From Bacteroidales bacterium (GTDB taxonomy: Bacteria > Bacteroidota > Bacteroidia > Bacteroidales > F082), in NCBI GenBank assembly GCA_015709215.1, contig JACCQN010000013.1:1-64000 (forward strand): a stretch of DNA of 64,000 nt. The letters are read 5' to 3'. The position numbers and the translations under genes are program-made. Below, in pieces: positions 26,147-35,639 of this stretch; position 1 is the stretch's first letter; every line of letters begins with the position of its first letter. Below the pieces are notes generated by a model, which saw nothing but the letters and a program-made list of their open reading frames with translations, did no database searches and was not told where the DNA came from.

Positions 26147-27361
26147 TTAATTTGTTACCTGTTCAAGCAACATTTCTCCAAAACGTCTGCCATACTTTTC
26201 GGCTCTTTCTAAATCGTCATCCTTCGGGCTGAATTTCACAAAAACATCGGTTTCTGTATAATTGAGCTTCAGGTTTTCAAGATTAGTGCGGATTATTTTC
26301 ATGCCTTCGCCGCTCCAGCCGTAAGAGCCAAAACCGCCTGCAAGTTTGCCTTTATCGCGTAAAGGACTCACCACAGCAAATAACCTGTAAATTGGAAGTA
26401 AAATATTTTGATTGATAGTGGGGCAACCTACAATTAAACCACTGGCCATGGCAATTTGGATGTCGATATCGCCGAGAGGTGTATGTTCAATATCCATAAT
26501 AATTGCTTCCAGCCCTTCCACATCAGCTATTCCTTTGCCAATGGCTTCGGCAAGTTGGGAAGTTTTGTGGTAAGCAGAAACATAAGGAATGTAAACACGC
26601 TTTTTTTGTGGCAATTCCAATGCTTTCCGTGCATATTGCTCCGAAAGATCAACGTAGCGTTTCCAGTTAGAACGCAAAATAGGGCCGTGTCCAGTACAAA
26701 TGGCAGTAATTGGCAGGGGTCTGATTTTTTCAATAGCCTTCAGCATAAATTTACTGAAAGGTTTTAGAATGACATCAAAATAATATTTGAAGGCATCGTC
26801 CCAATTGCCCACTTCATCGTCATACATACGATCGTCAGCATAGTGTGCTCCAAACGAATCGCAGGTAAACAAAATCTGGTCTTCCTGCAGGTAACTATAC
26901 ATTGTATCAGGCCAGTGCAAATTTGGAGCACCGATAAATTTCAATGTTTTGTTTCCAAGATTGAGTTCCATTCCGTCTTTTACCTGTAAACTTTTAAATG
27001 GAACTGCCATCAAATCGTGAAGGTAACGAATGGCCGTACCAGTGCCTACTACTACAGCATTTGGAGCTAGTTCAAGCAATTTGCCTACACATCCCGAATG
27101 ATCAGGCTCGGTGTGGTTTATGATGATAAACTGAATTTCGGAAGGATCTGTCAATGCACGAAGCTTGGGTTCATATTCCGGCCAAAACTTTTCTTTAACC
27201 GTTTCAACCACAGCTTTTTTCTCTGCATCAATGAAATAAGAATTATAGGTTGTTCCGTATTTGGTCTCCATAACCACGTCGAAAGTAACGATATCGTGAT
27301 CAAGTACACCAATCCATTTTACATCTTGATTAATATCCAGGATATGAGGTTCTTTCATCAT
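26147..27361 (-). CDS. FprA-type flavodiiron protein
   Basis: 404 residues. The N-terminal metallo-beta-lactamase-like domain has the diiron ligand set in NHTEPDHSG (about 84-92; HxExDH) and FTCDSFGAH. The C-terminal part (about 255-400) is a flavodoxin domain (PYVSAYHKTSQLAEAIGKGI; FGSYGWSGEG). This is the class A flavodiiron protein, which reduces oxygen to water or nitric oxide to nitrous oxide in the cytoplasm of anaerobes and microaerophiles. No rubredoxin or flavin reductase is attached or adjacent. It supports a lifestyle with low or fluctuating oxygen. Confidence 0.93.
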   Translation of the reverse strand: MMKEPHILDINQDVKWIGVLDHDIVTFDVVMETKYGTTYNSYFIDAEKKAVVETVKEKFWPEYEPKLRALTDPSEIQFIIINHTEPDHSGCVGKLLELAPNAVVVGTGTAIRYLHDLMAVPFKSLQVKDGMELNLGNKTLKFIGAPNLHWPDTMYSYLQEDQILFTCDSFGAHYADDRMYDDEVGNWDDAFKYYFDVILKPFSKFMLKAIEKIRPLPITAICTGHGPILRSNWKRYVDLSEQYARKALELPQKKRVYIPYVSAYHKTSQLAEAIGKGIADVEGLEAIIMDIEHTPLGDIDIQIAMASGLIVGCPTINQNILLPIYRLFAVVSPLRDKGKLAGGFGSYGWSGEGMKIIRTNLENLKLNYTETDVFVKFSPKDDDLERAEKYGRRFGEMLLEQVTN

Positions 27362-27393
27362 AATAAAAATATTTTAAAAGGCTATATTTTCTG

Positions 27394-27401
27394 CAAAATT
27401 A
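27394..27401 (-). promoter_or_regulatory. Putative -7 box of fprA promoter
   Basis: Minus-strand TAATTTTG matches TAnnTTTG, 33 bases before the fprA ATG. No -33 element at good spacing was found. Confidence 0.4.
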
Positions 27402-27495
27402 GGCGTTTGGAAACTTGGAATCATTTTAAATAACAATCAAAAGCGACAATAATAATTAAATCCTTTTGAACATAAAATGCTCCCGGTTTTATTTG

Positions 27496-30249
27496 CTAAA
27501 ACTCAAGCTCCATTTGTGAAGGTGGTTCACTTCTTCTGTTCTTTTGTTCCCCCTCTGCTTCGTCTTTTTTTTCAACAGATGAATCTTCTTCATTCTTGAC
27601 TTCACTAATTTCTTCGCCAGCAATAACTTTTGTTTCAACCTGATCCTGTTCTATTTCTGCTATTTTCGAATCAGAATTATCTAAAGACGAATCGTCCGAT
27701 TGCGTTTGTTCTACTTCAGGTTCAGGATGCAGAGATTCCAATAACTTTATTTTTTGTATTTCTTTGTTTGACAGCCGTTTACCTTTGGCTTTTACACTTT
27801 TTACAGCAACAAAATCAGCAACGTTTACTTCCTCATCTTCTGGTTTTTGTCCTTTAGCATTTAGGTCAAACTCCAGTGAAAGCCTGGGAGATGAATCAGT
27901 AAGCCAGTGTTTTAAAACGGCTTGGGGATGTTCTCCAATAAAATTAATACGCTTGTTGAGTGCTGTATCTTCCTCTATCTGAAAACGTTTCAGGTAATAC
28001 AATTGCGTTTCTCCTTCAAGATAAATAACTGAAAATATCGTCTCCGGGTCAAATTTTTGCAGCAATAACAAATCTTCATCAAAATGTGTACTCAGATCGT
28101 AACCGCTGAGCTTAAACTCCCCGCCAGCAAATACATGCAATAATTTATCATCAGCATGAAAAGCACCCACATATTGACCGCGCTGCTCGGTATTAAGGCG
28201 TTTTACGGTTTCATCATACCAAATATCTCTGGCACCTAAAGTTGAAATACCGCCATCACGTTTATATATCTGTTTTACAGCGTGTTTTGTTAGGATATTT
28301 CCTTTTGCGTTTTTATTTTTAATGGCTAAATCAGCAAAATTAAACTCAAAAGAAGTTTTCTTCAATTTCGGCTTGGGCCGTAACAAAACCTTAATGGTTT
28401 CAGCTTCACCATTCGGATTGGCTGAAAAATAAAAGACCTTGGAATCCGGATTACCAGCAGTAAGGTCATATTCTTTATCTCTAGTAACACTTAAAACAGC
28501 AAAGCGTTTAACCATCCATGGTCCTTTGCGTCCATCGCGGTAAACAAGATTATAAATGGTGCGGTCGTCATTTTTTCTAAAAATGTCAATGTGAATAATA
28601 TTTTCACCCACAAAAGCTTTACTATTGACTTTTGTAACGATGAAGGTGCCGTTTTCGCGAAAAACTATCATATCATCAAGGTCGCTGCAGTCGCAAACAA
28701 ACTCGTCTTTTTTGAGTGAAGTCCCGGCAAATCCTTCCGCACGATTAACATATAGTTTTTCGTTATTTGCAGCAACTGCAGCAGCTTCAATCGTATCAAA
28801 ACTGCGCAATTCGGTTCTGCGTTCCCGCCCGGCTCCGTGTTTCTTTTTAATTTGCCTGAAGAAGTTAATCGTATAATCTACAATGTGCTTAAGATGATTT
28901 TGCACTTCTTCCATTTCTGACTCCAGCGACTGAATATGTTCATCAGCTTTAAAAGAATTGTATTTGGAGATGCGCTTGATCTTAATTTCAGTCAGGCGGA
29001 TGATATCATCTTCGGTAACGGGCTTTTTGAGATATTTTGTAAAAGGTTTCAATCCTTTATCGATAGCTTCGACCACTTCCTCCCAGCTTTCACTTTGTTC
29101 AATATCGTGATAAATTCTGTTTTCAATAAATATTTTCTCCAGTGACGAAAGATGCCATTCTTTCTCCAGCTCATCCATGCGGATCATAAGCTCCTGCCGC
29201 AGCAGTTCCAAAGTTCTTTTTGTGTTGTGCTCCAATATTTTATGAACACTCAAAAAAGCAGGTTTGCCATTGGCAATGACGCATGAGTTAGGGGAAATTG
29301 AAACTTCACAATTGGTAAATGCATATAGCGCATCGATGGTTTGATCGGGAGAAATGCCTGGCGCAAGATGAATTACAATCTCAACTTTTTCGGCTGTATT
29401 ATCATCTATTTTTCGGATTTTTATTTTGCCTTTGTCATTGGCCGCAATCACCGAATCGATGAGTGAAGTGGTTGTTGTTCCAAAGGGAATCTCGGTAATG
29501 ACTAATGTTTTTTTATCCAGCTGTCCAATTTTAGCACGCAATCTTACCCTTCCACCTCTGAGGCCTTCATTATACTTTGAACAATCGGCAAGACCACCGG
29601 TATAGAAGTCAGGAAACAATTCAAAGGGTTCATTTTTAAGGCATTTGATCGAAGCATCGATTAACTCATTAAAATTATGTGGAAGTATTTTGGATGCCAG
29701 GCCAACGGCAATTCCTTCCACTCCCTGCGCCAGCAACAAAGGAAATTTCACTGGAAGCGATACAGGTTCTTTATTGCGGCCGTCATAGGACAACTTCCAT
29801 TCGGTTGTTTTGGGGTTAAACACAACATCATGGGCAAATTTCGAAAGCCGCGCTTCGATATAACGCGGAGCAGCCGCACTGTCGCCCGTTAACACATTAC
29901 CCCAGTTTCCCTGCGTTTCGACCACGAGTTCTTTTTGACCCAGCTGAACCAGCGCATCTCCAATTGAGGCATCGCCATGAGGATGGTATTGCATAGTGTG
30001 CCCAATGATATTGGCAACCTTATTAAAACGCCCGTCGTCAAGATTTTTCATCGAATGAAATATTCTTCGCTGCACGGGTTTCAATCCATCATCAATTTCC
30101 GGAACAGCGCGCTCAAGGATTACATAAGAGGCGTAATCCAAAAACCAGTTTTCGTACATGCCCGAAAGCTGAATCGTTCGATGGGTTTCGGCTGGTTTTC
30201 CAGGTTTCTCCTCATTTTGCTCCGAATTCATTTCTTCCTGTTCGCTCAT
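27496..30249 (-). CDS. parC: DNA topoisomerase IV subunit A
   Basis: 917 residues. The breakage-reunion domain is clear: DDGLKPVQRRIFHSM, HPHGDASIGDALVQLGQ (quinolone-contact helix) and the catalytic tyrosine in AAPRYIEARLS (about 131), followed by a coiled coil and a six-bladed C-terminal domain. The canonical GyrA-box was not seen, which with the short N-terminus favours ParC, the decatenating enzyme. The last 110 residues are a low-complexity acidic tail (runs of Glu, Asp, Ser, Gln) ending SEPPSQMELEF. It begins 30 bases after the BatA-domain gene, so they are probably cotranscribed. parE is not in the window. Confidence 0.92.
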   Translation of the reverse strand: MSEQEEMNSEQNEEKPGKPAETHRTIQLSGMYENWFLDYASYVILERAVPEIDDGLKPVQRRIFHSMKNLDDGRFNKVANIIGHTMQYHPHGDASIGDALVQLGQKELVVETQGNWGNVLTGDSAAAPRYIEARLSKFAHDVVFNPKTTEWKLSYDGRNKEPVSLPVKFPLLLAQGVEGIAVGLASKILPHNFNELIDASIKCLKNEPFELFPDFYTGGLADCSKYNEGLRGGRVRLRAKIGQLDKKTLVITEIPFGTTTTSLIDSVIAANDKGKIKIRKIDDNTAEKVEIVIHLAPGISPDQTIDALYAFTNCEVSISPNSCVIANGKPAFLSVHKILEHNTKRTLELLRQELMIRMDELEKEWHLSSLEKIFIENRIYHDIEQSESWEEVVEAIDKGLKPFTKYLKKPVTEDDIIRLTEIKIKRISKYNSFKADEHIQSLESEMEEVQNHLKHIVDYTINFFRQIKKKHGAGRERRTELRSFDTIEAAAVAANNEKLYVNRAEGFAGTSLKKDEFVCDCSDLDDMIVFRENGTFIVTKVNSKAFVGENIIHIDIFRKNDDRTIYNLVYRDGRKGPWMVKRFAVLSVTRDKEYDLTAGNPDSKVFYFSANPNGEAETIKVLLRPKPKLKKTSFEFNFADLAIKNKNAKGNILTKHAVKQIYKRDGGISTLGARDIWYDETVKRLNTEQRGQYVGAFHADDKLLHVFAGGEFKLSGYDLSTHFDEDLLLLQKFDPETIFSVIYLEGETQLYYLKRFQIEEDTALNKRINFIGEHPQAVLKHWLTDSSPRLSLEFDLNAKGQKPEDEEVNVADFVAVKSVKAKGKRLSNKEIQKIKLLESLHPEPEVEQTQSDDSSLDNSDSKIAEIEQDQVETKVIAGEEISEVKNEEDSSVEKKDEAEGEQKNRRSEPPSQMELEF

Positions 30250-30279
30250 TCCTGTTTATACTTTCTATCAATTATTTTT

Positions 30280-32334
30280 TTATTTTTTTATTCCTTGTTT
30301 ACCGTTAGATTTCCACATCCGGATAACAAAAGCTTCGGCAAATAAAAATAAAAGCGCCATCAAAACAAACCACCACCAACGATCTTTGTCTTTAGAAGAA
30401 ACAAGTTTATCTATCGCCTTTACATCTGTAACTATCAATTTTTCAGTAACATCATATCCAAGCTTCTCCAATTGTGAAGCTGCTTCGTCCACCTCATAAA
30501 ACTTCATCTGAGATTCCTTTCTGCTTTCATTCCAGGCTAATACATCCAAAATACTATCCTGATAATTTAAAGTGTAAAATCCTGCTTCGGGAAGTGGGTC
30601 TTCAAAACTTAAAAGCAATTGTTGTTGCCTGCGATTCATGCCGGGGATCATCTCAAATTCATCATTTAAAGCCTTTATTCTTAACACCTCATCACCCGGA
30701 AGACTTGCCTTTACTGCAAGCTGCCTGTCTTCACCCAGAACATAACTCAGCCTTGATTGTGAAAGACCATAAAAGGCCATCCTGATCAACAAAGGCGGAA
30801 AAAGTGAACTTTCTGTAAATCCTGAAGCCGACTTATCTAAAGGTACTGCCAGATGAAAAACACTTCCCTGCCCAAAACTATTATAGGTTAAGAAGGGGTT
30901 TCCGTTTAGCAAACTTACAAGGGTTGCATTTCCACTGCCCGGCATTAATCTGTGATGTATATTAACTACAGGCAAATCAGCGTTCTCGGGAATCTTGCTA
31001 AACATTTCGTCAAAAAAGGGATGCTCTACAAAGATGTCGTTAATCCTTGTGGAAGCAGTATCAGCCAATTGCTGTATGGTCATCTGTAAACGTTTATCGA
31101 TACTTGAAACAGGAATATCTGCTTCCAAATCGGGATACAACAACAAAGCTCCTCCGGTTTCCACCCAATCTACAAGTCCTGCACGCATTCCTTCGCTCAT
31201 TTCGCTATCCAGGGGAGCAATAATCAACTGGTAATCAGCAAACATTTGGATGTCGGCACGAAACATTGACGTACTGGATAAGGCAAACAAACTATCGTCC
31301 GAAAAAAGCAAACTAAGCGATGGATCAGGCAATTGCTTATATATTTCAAGCACTTCAATCTTGGGCGCAATTTCCAGGCTGATAAAATAAGTATCATCAA
31401 ACACTACCGGAAAATCCTCAATGCTAAGCTGTGCATTCAAATAGCCAAAACCCTGAGGCACAAATGATAGCTTTATATCCTTGTCTTGTTGTGGATCAAT
31501 ATCGCTATTGGCAATAGCAAGCACCTTTTCTGAGGTTTCAAGACGAAGTGCCAAACTCCTGAGTTGATCTGCACTTTGATTGCTGATTTTAACATTAAGC
31601 TCCACTGGAATATCATTCTGCACCACGGGATTTGTAAGCCAAACACTATCAATAAAAACATTGTTTTTTTGGGAGGCACTAAAAGGAAGGAGTATAAGTT
31701 TAATCCGATTAGAAGGCTGAAGATTCGATTCGGTAAAAGCACTTTGTTGAAAATCAGAAAAGACATACAACTCAAGCTGTTCGTACTGGTGTTGCTGAGC
31801 CAGATATTCAGCCCTCAAAAGCATATCCTGCATGGAAACAGCAGCGCTTCCGGCAGTAATATATTGTAGCTTTTCAATGATTTCATCACGCGTCATTGCT
31901 CGTTCATGGGCTGGATCAAAAGCATTTGTAAGCAGCATAAAACGGTGATCAGGCCCTAAGTTTCTAACCAACGAAATAGCAGTATTTCGGGCATCATCAA
32001 TCAAACTTCCGCGCTGCCCCAAAAGCTGCATGCTCCTGGAATTATCGATATAAATCAAACTCATTTTACGGCTTAAAGTCTCAAGCTGAGCATTATCTGT
32101 AAATACTGGCCGTGCAAAGGCCAGCACAATTGCGGTAATAGCCAGCATACGCAAAAACAAAATAATAAGCTGACGAAGCCTGTTGGTTCGGGAAGTTTGT
32201 TGTTTCAAATTTTCGAGTAAGCTCACATCGCTGTAATAGACCATTTTGTGCTTCCTGAAGTTGAACAGGTGCACAATCACCGGAATTGCCAGTGCAAATA
32301 ATCCATACAGCATTGTGGGATTCAAAAATTCCAT
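30280..32334 (-). CDS. BatA/VWA-type membrane protein
   Basis: 684 residues. The N-terminus MEFLNPTMLYGLFALAIPVIVHLFNFRK with following RRLRQLIILFLRM-type second helix is the BatA domain (PF07584), giving two membrane helices. A VWA-like domain follows (about 88-270; LIYIDNSRSMQLLGQRG holds the DxSxS metal site, and DARNTAISLVRNL). A glutamine-amidotransferase-like region (about 390-520) and a final membrane helix (about 660-678) complete it. Such proteins accompany MoxR AAA ATPases in stress or envelope complexes in this phylum, but no moxR is nearby; the downstream gene is parC. Partner unknown. Confidence 0.85.
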   Translation of the reverse strand: MEFLNPTMLYGLFALAIPVIVHLFNFRKHKMVYYSDVSLLENLKQQTSRTNRLRQLIILFLRMLAITAIVLAFARPVFTDNAQLETLSRKMSLIYIDNSRSMQLLGQRGSLIDDARNTAISLVRNLGPDHRFMLLTNAFDPAHERAMTRDEIIEKLQYITAGSAAVSMQDMLLRAEYLAQQHQYEQLELYVFSDFQQSAFTESNLQPSNRIKLILLPFSASQKNNVFIDSVWLTNPVVQNDIPVELNVKISNQSADQLRSLALRLETSEKVLAIANSDIDPQQDKDIKLSFVPQGFGYLNAQLSIEDFPVVFDDTYFISLEIAPKIEVLEIYKQLPDPSLSLLFSDDSLFALSSTSMFRADIQMFADYQLIIAPLDSEMSEGMRAGLVDWVETGGALLLYPDLEADIPVSSIDKRLQMTIQQLADTASTRINDIFVEHPFFDEMFSKIPENADLPVVNIHHRLMPGSGNATLVSLLNGNPFLTYNSFGQGSVFHLAVPLDKSASGFTESSLFPPLLIRMAFYGLSQSRLSYVLGEDRQLAVKASLPGDEVLRIKALNDEFEMIPGMNRRQQQLLLSFEDPLPEAGFYTLNYQDSILDVLAWNESRKESQMKFYEVDEAASQLEKLGYDVTEKLIVTDVKAIDKLVSSKDKDRWWWFVLMALLFLFAEAFVIRMWKSNGKQGIKK

Positions 32335-32362
32335 TCAGAGATGCAGCTTTTATTAAAGTTGA

Positions 32363-32370
32363 CAAAATTA
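32363..32370 (-). promoter_or_regulatory. Putative -7 box of the BatA-parC operon
   Basis: Minus-strand TAATTTTG matches TAnnTTTG, 29 bases before the BatA ATG. The rest of 32335-32467 shows nothing else. Confidence 0.4.
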
Positions 32371-32467
32371 CAATTTAAAACGAATTTTTCGATCACACAA
32401 ATTATGAGATTTTATTGCTCCCGATCAGTGTGAAAAATTGAATCAAAGTGCATTTTGATAAAATCGG

Positions 32468-33180
32468 CTATTCATTCTCTTTAAAAACATTAAACGCAGG
32501 TAAAGTGTGATTATCAAATTTGAACAGAGCCTGATTTTCAATGGGCGAACCGTCATCTGCCTGAAAACCTTTGTAGGCCGTCATTTCAGCTCCACAGTAG
32601 CAAAAGCCGATTCCGCCTGGTCCGTCTTCCAAAATAATCGATTTAAGCTGTTGAATAAATGCATGTTGTCCTTAGGGACTCGCTAAAAATAGGGCAGGAT
32701 TAGCTGCTCATCCAATCTGACAATATTATTTGTTTGGTCATTCCATCCCAGTGTGAAGGGATAAGCAGTTTCAGCAATCAAGATGTCTTTTTCAAACTTT
32801 TGCTGCAGCCTTTTCAGTGCATTATCAAGTTCTGATAGCGATTTGCCACGCCAAAGCAGATAAAAGGGAAGGCCAATAATATCATAATCAAGCTCTTGTA
32901 CTAGTTTATAAAAATTTTCAGCTCCTTCATAACCAGCATAATGCGTGATAATTTTTGTTCCAGGATTCACATCTCTCACTGCTTTGTTAGCCGATTGCAA
33001 CAAGCTCAGCATTTGATTAGAATCCGGCCAGCGATTTCCTTCCGGATGAAACAGTCTGTTGTGGATTTCATTACCTATTTGAATACAGTAAGTTTGTATT
33101 CTGTTCATCACAAGACTGGTATAGCTGTAAACGCTATCTTTCAAAGCATTAAAGCTCAAAATATTCCAGCATCCCGGCAG
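32468..33180 (-). pseudogene. Decayed GH53 endo-beta-1,4-galactanase
   Basis: The minus strand carries a recognisable C-terminal half of a GH53 arabinogalactan galactanase: WNILSFNALKDSVYSYT, the acid/base glutamate in QIGNEI, GLPFYLLWRGKSLSEL, and the nucleophile in IAETAYPFTLGWND. The first frame stops at 32683 (PYF-stop). After a one-base shift the homology resumes, interrupted by a second stop (SP-stop-GQHAF), and continues through DGPGGIGFCYCGAEM and GSPIENQALFKFDNHTLPAFNVF to 32468. The N-terminal half, including signal peptide, is missing; a TAA lies just upstream in frame. A truncation, a frameshift and a nonsense change make it non-functional. No other galactan genes are nearby. Confidence 0.85.
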
Positions 33181-33265
33181 GTTTTAAATACCGAATTATC
33201 TCTTGTGTTTTCATACAGCAATATAGTTGGATTTCTTTTCTCTCACCGGCTATTTCTGTTGAGTC

Positions 33266-33293
33266 AAAAAAGGCCGCTGCAAAAGCAACGACC
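33266..33293 (-). terminator. Intrinsic terminator of gdhA
   Basis: Minus strand: GGTCGTTGC-TTTT-GCAGCGGCC (33272-33293), a 9-bp stem with two G-U pairs, followed by six T (33266-33271). On the plus strand the same positions give A-C mismatches, so the element is directional and belongs to gdhA. Confidence 0.85.
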
Positions 33294-33336
33294 TTTTTTC
33301 AACGTTTTGGTTTGGACCTTTTATGTCCGGATCAGA

Positions 33337-34674
33337 TTAAACAACGCCCTGATCCATCATAGCATTGGCTACCTTTAGGAAACCAGCTACGTTAGCGCCT
33401 TTTACATAATCGATATAGCCATCTTCCTGCGTGCCATGAGCTACACAAGCAGCATGAATATTCTTCATGATTTCGTGCAAACGGGCATCGACTTCTTCTC
33501 GGCTCCATGCAATCTTCATCGAGTTTTGAGTCATTTCCAATCCCGAAGTAGCAACACCACCAGCGTTTACAGCTTTTCCAGGTCCGAAAAGGATTTTATG
33601 CTTTTTGAATGTATCAACAGCTTCTGGAGTAGAAGGCATGTTAGCACCTTCAGCAACGCACATTACGCCGTTTTTCACCAGGTTTTCAGCATCTTCTTTT
33701 CCTAATTCATTTTGAGTAGCACAAGGCATAGCAACATCGCACTTAACTTCCCATGGATGTTTTCCGGCATGGAATTGAGCACCTGGAAACTCATAAGAAT
33801 AAGGTTTTACGATATCCTGGTTAGAAGCTCTCAACTCGAGCAGATATTGAATTTTTTCGCCACTGATACCTTCAGGATCATAAATATATCCATCAGGACC
33901 AGAGATAGTAACGACTTTTCCTCCCAGTTCAGTGATTTTTGAAATAGCGCCCCAGGCTACGTTTCCAAAACCAGAAACAGCAACGATTTTACCTTCAAAA
34001 TCAGTATTTTTTGTTCCAAGCATTTCCTGAGCAAAATAAACTGCACCAAAACCAGTAGCTTCAGGACGTATAAGAGAACCACCCCAATTAAGGCCTTTTC
34101 CGGTAAGTACGCCAACATGCTCGCGAGCCAGTTTTTTGTACATACCATACATAAAGCCTATTTCTTTGCCTCCAACGCCGATATCACCAGCAGGCACATC
34201 AGTTTCGGGCCCGATCAGGCGCCACAGCTCAAGCATAAAGGCCTGGCAGAAACGCATAATTTCTGAGTCGGATTTTCCTTTTGGGTCAAAATCAGAACCG
34301 CCTTTACCACCACCCATAGGAAGTGTTGTAAGACTGTTTTTGAAAATCTGTTCAAAACCCAAAAATTTCAGGATGCTGAGATTCACACTGGGGTGAAAAC
34401 GCAAGCCGCCTTTGTATGGTCCAATAGCATTATTGAACTGTACACGATAACCAAGGTTTACGTGAACTTTTCCATCGTCGTCAACCCATGGCACTTTAAA
34501 AGTTAACACACGATCCGGCTCAATTATCCGCTCGATAATTCCATTTGCTTCAAACTGAGGGTTTTGCTCAACAACGTCTTCTAGTGTTTCAAGCACCTCA
34601 CGAACTGCTTGTAAATACTCTAATTCACCCGGATGTTTTTTCTCCAGGTCATTCATGATTTTTTCTAAATTCAT
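33337..34674 (-). CDS. gdhA: NADP-type glutamate dehydrogenase
   Basis: 445 residues, the usual size of hexameric bacterial GDH. Substrate and catalytic motifs are GPYKGGLRFHPSVNLSILKFLGFEQ and PMGGGKGGSDFDPKGKS (active-site lysine near 125), then the Rossmann motif SGFGNVAWGA (about 235). The sequence around the coenzyme site is of the NADP-dependent biosynthetic class, forming glutamate from 2-oxoglutarate and ammonium. Start ATG 34674 matches the family N-terminus. It has its own promoter and terminator. Confidence 0.96.
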   Translation of the reverse strand: MNLEKIMNDLEKKHPGELEYLQAVREVLETLEDVVEQNPQFEANGIIERIIEPDRVLTFKVPWVDDDGKVHVNLGYRVQFNNAIGPYKGGLRFHPSVNLSILKFLGFEQIFKNSLTTLPMGGGKGGSDFDPKGKSDSEIMRFCQAFMLELWRLIGPETDVPAGDIGVGGKEIGFMYGMYKKLAREHVGVLTGKGLNWGGSLIRPEATGFGAVYFAQEMLGTKNTDFEGKIVAVSGFGNVAWGAISKITELGGKVVTISGPDGYIYDPEGISGEKIQYLLELRASNQDIVKPYSYEFPGAQFHAGKHPWEVKCDVAMPCATQNELGKEDAENLVKNGVMCVAEGANMPSTPEAVDTFKKHKILFGPGKAVNAGGVATSGLEMTQNSMKIAWSREEVDARLHEIMKNIHAACVAHGTQEDGYIDYVKGANVAGFLKVANAMMDQGVV

Positions 34675-34748
34675 CGTTTTTGACTTTTTAAAATGAGTCC
34701 TGTATAAATTACCTGTTAGTTTTTAACATTGTTATTTCGTTAACAAGG

Positions 34749-34756
34749 CAAAATTA
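34749..34756 (-). promoter_or_regulatory. Putative -7 box of gdhA promoter
   Basis: Minus-strand TAATTTTG matches TAnnTTTG, giving a leader of about 68 bases. In the remaining gap to 34948 I see only a short GTTTGT-T-ACAAAC palindrome and no gene. Confidence 0.45.
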
Positions 34757-34948
34757 CAGCTTTTAAGTCGAGTAAACCAAACAAAATAAAGGAAATTCAT
34801 GCTCAACCTGCTTTATTAGAAACGGTCTAAATAAGCTTTTCGCAAACGTTTGTTACAAACAGGCTGTAAATCATGTGTTACAACAGCTTGAGATATTCAA
34901 AGGCAAAAATCATTTACCGCAACAAAAAGAAAGAAAATAGAATACATA

Positions 34949-35638
34949 CTACCATTTAAGGTTGTGTGTAACCAAAAAATGCCATGCACTGCTTGCACAA
35001 GAAGAAACCATCCGAATAATACGGTATTGTATTTCAAATTGCAGCTTTTGTCCGTTTTCGAACAAATAACCCAGTCCGGCATTTAAGCGATTTTCGAGAT
35101 GATCTTCCCCTGCTTTTCCAGTAAATGTATAAAGCCACTCATCTCCAGCAACAAAATACCATTCTCCGGAATCAAGCTGGCTTCCCGAAATCGGCCGATC
35201 AAAGGTAAACCGATACCTAAAACGATTTCTAAAATTCTCTTCGCCAAATCTTTGCTCCAGCCGAAAGCGATTAACCCATTTGAAACCATTTCCGGAACCG
35301 AAAGTGAATTGTTGCATTAGCCGATGTTCCCATGCAGGCTCATCAAGAAACGGCTCGTCAATTCCATAGAGATATCCTAAAGTTATTTGTTTGCTGCCAA
35401 GTAATTTGTAATTGGCAAAAAGCTGAATTTCAAGAATATCCGATTGAGAAAAAGCCGTAAATCCATCCGAATCAAACAGCCCCATTTGCTGCCGGAAAAC
35501 CAGCTTGGCATTGGCAGACCAGCGCCCTTTCAGTGTTTTACCAACAGAAAGTGCCGGCTCTATAAAAACTGGTCTCACCTGCCCAAACGAAGTAAAAAAA
35601 AGAAAAAAAACAAAAACCGGTAACAGGTATCTTTTCAT
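34949..35638 (-). CDS. DUF2490-family outer-membrane protein
   Basis: 229 residues with a signal peptide (MKRYLLPVFVFFLFFTSFGQ). The body is a series of amphipathic strands ending in aromatic residues (LEIQLFANYKL, WVNRFRLEQRFGEENFRNRFRYRFTFDRPI, GEWYFVAGDEWLYTF) and a terminal ...THNLKW, as in the DUF2490 small beta-barrel family of Bacteroidota. Function unknown. It directly follows the 35640 gene (one base between), so the two form a unit. Confidence 0.75.
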   Translation of the reverse strand: MKRYLLPVFVFFLFFTSFGQVRPVFIEPALSVGKTLKGRWSANAKLVFRQQMGLFDSDGFTAFSQSDILEIQLFANYKLLGSKQITLGYLYGIDEPFLDEPAWEHRLMQQFTFGSGNGFKWVNRFRLEQRFGEENFRNRFRYRFTFDRPISGSQLDSGEWYFVAGDEWLYTFTGKAGEDHLENRLNAGLGYLFENGQKLQFEIQYRIIRMVSSCASSAWHFLVTHNLKW

Positions 35639-35639
35639 G

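Noticed and set aside
33149-33214. Minus-strand frame MKTQEIIRYLKPAGMLEYF, resembling the N-terminus of some Bacteroidota transposases
   Set aside because: Only 21 codons, and its second half overlaps DNA that encodes GH53-like residues in another frame. No inverted repeats or further transposase sequence were seen nearby.
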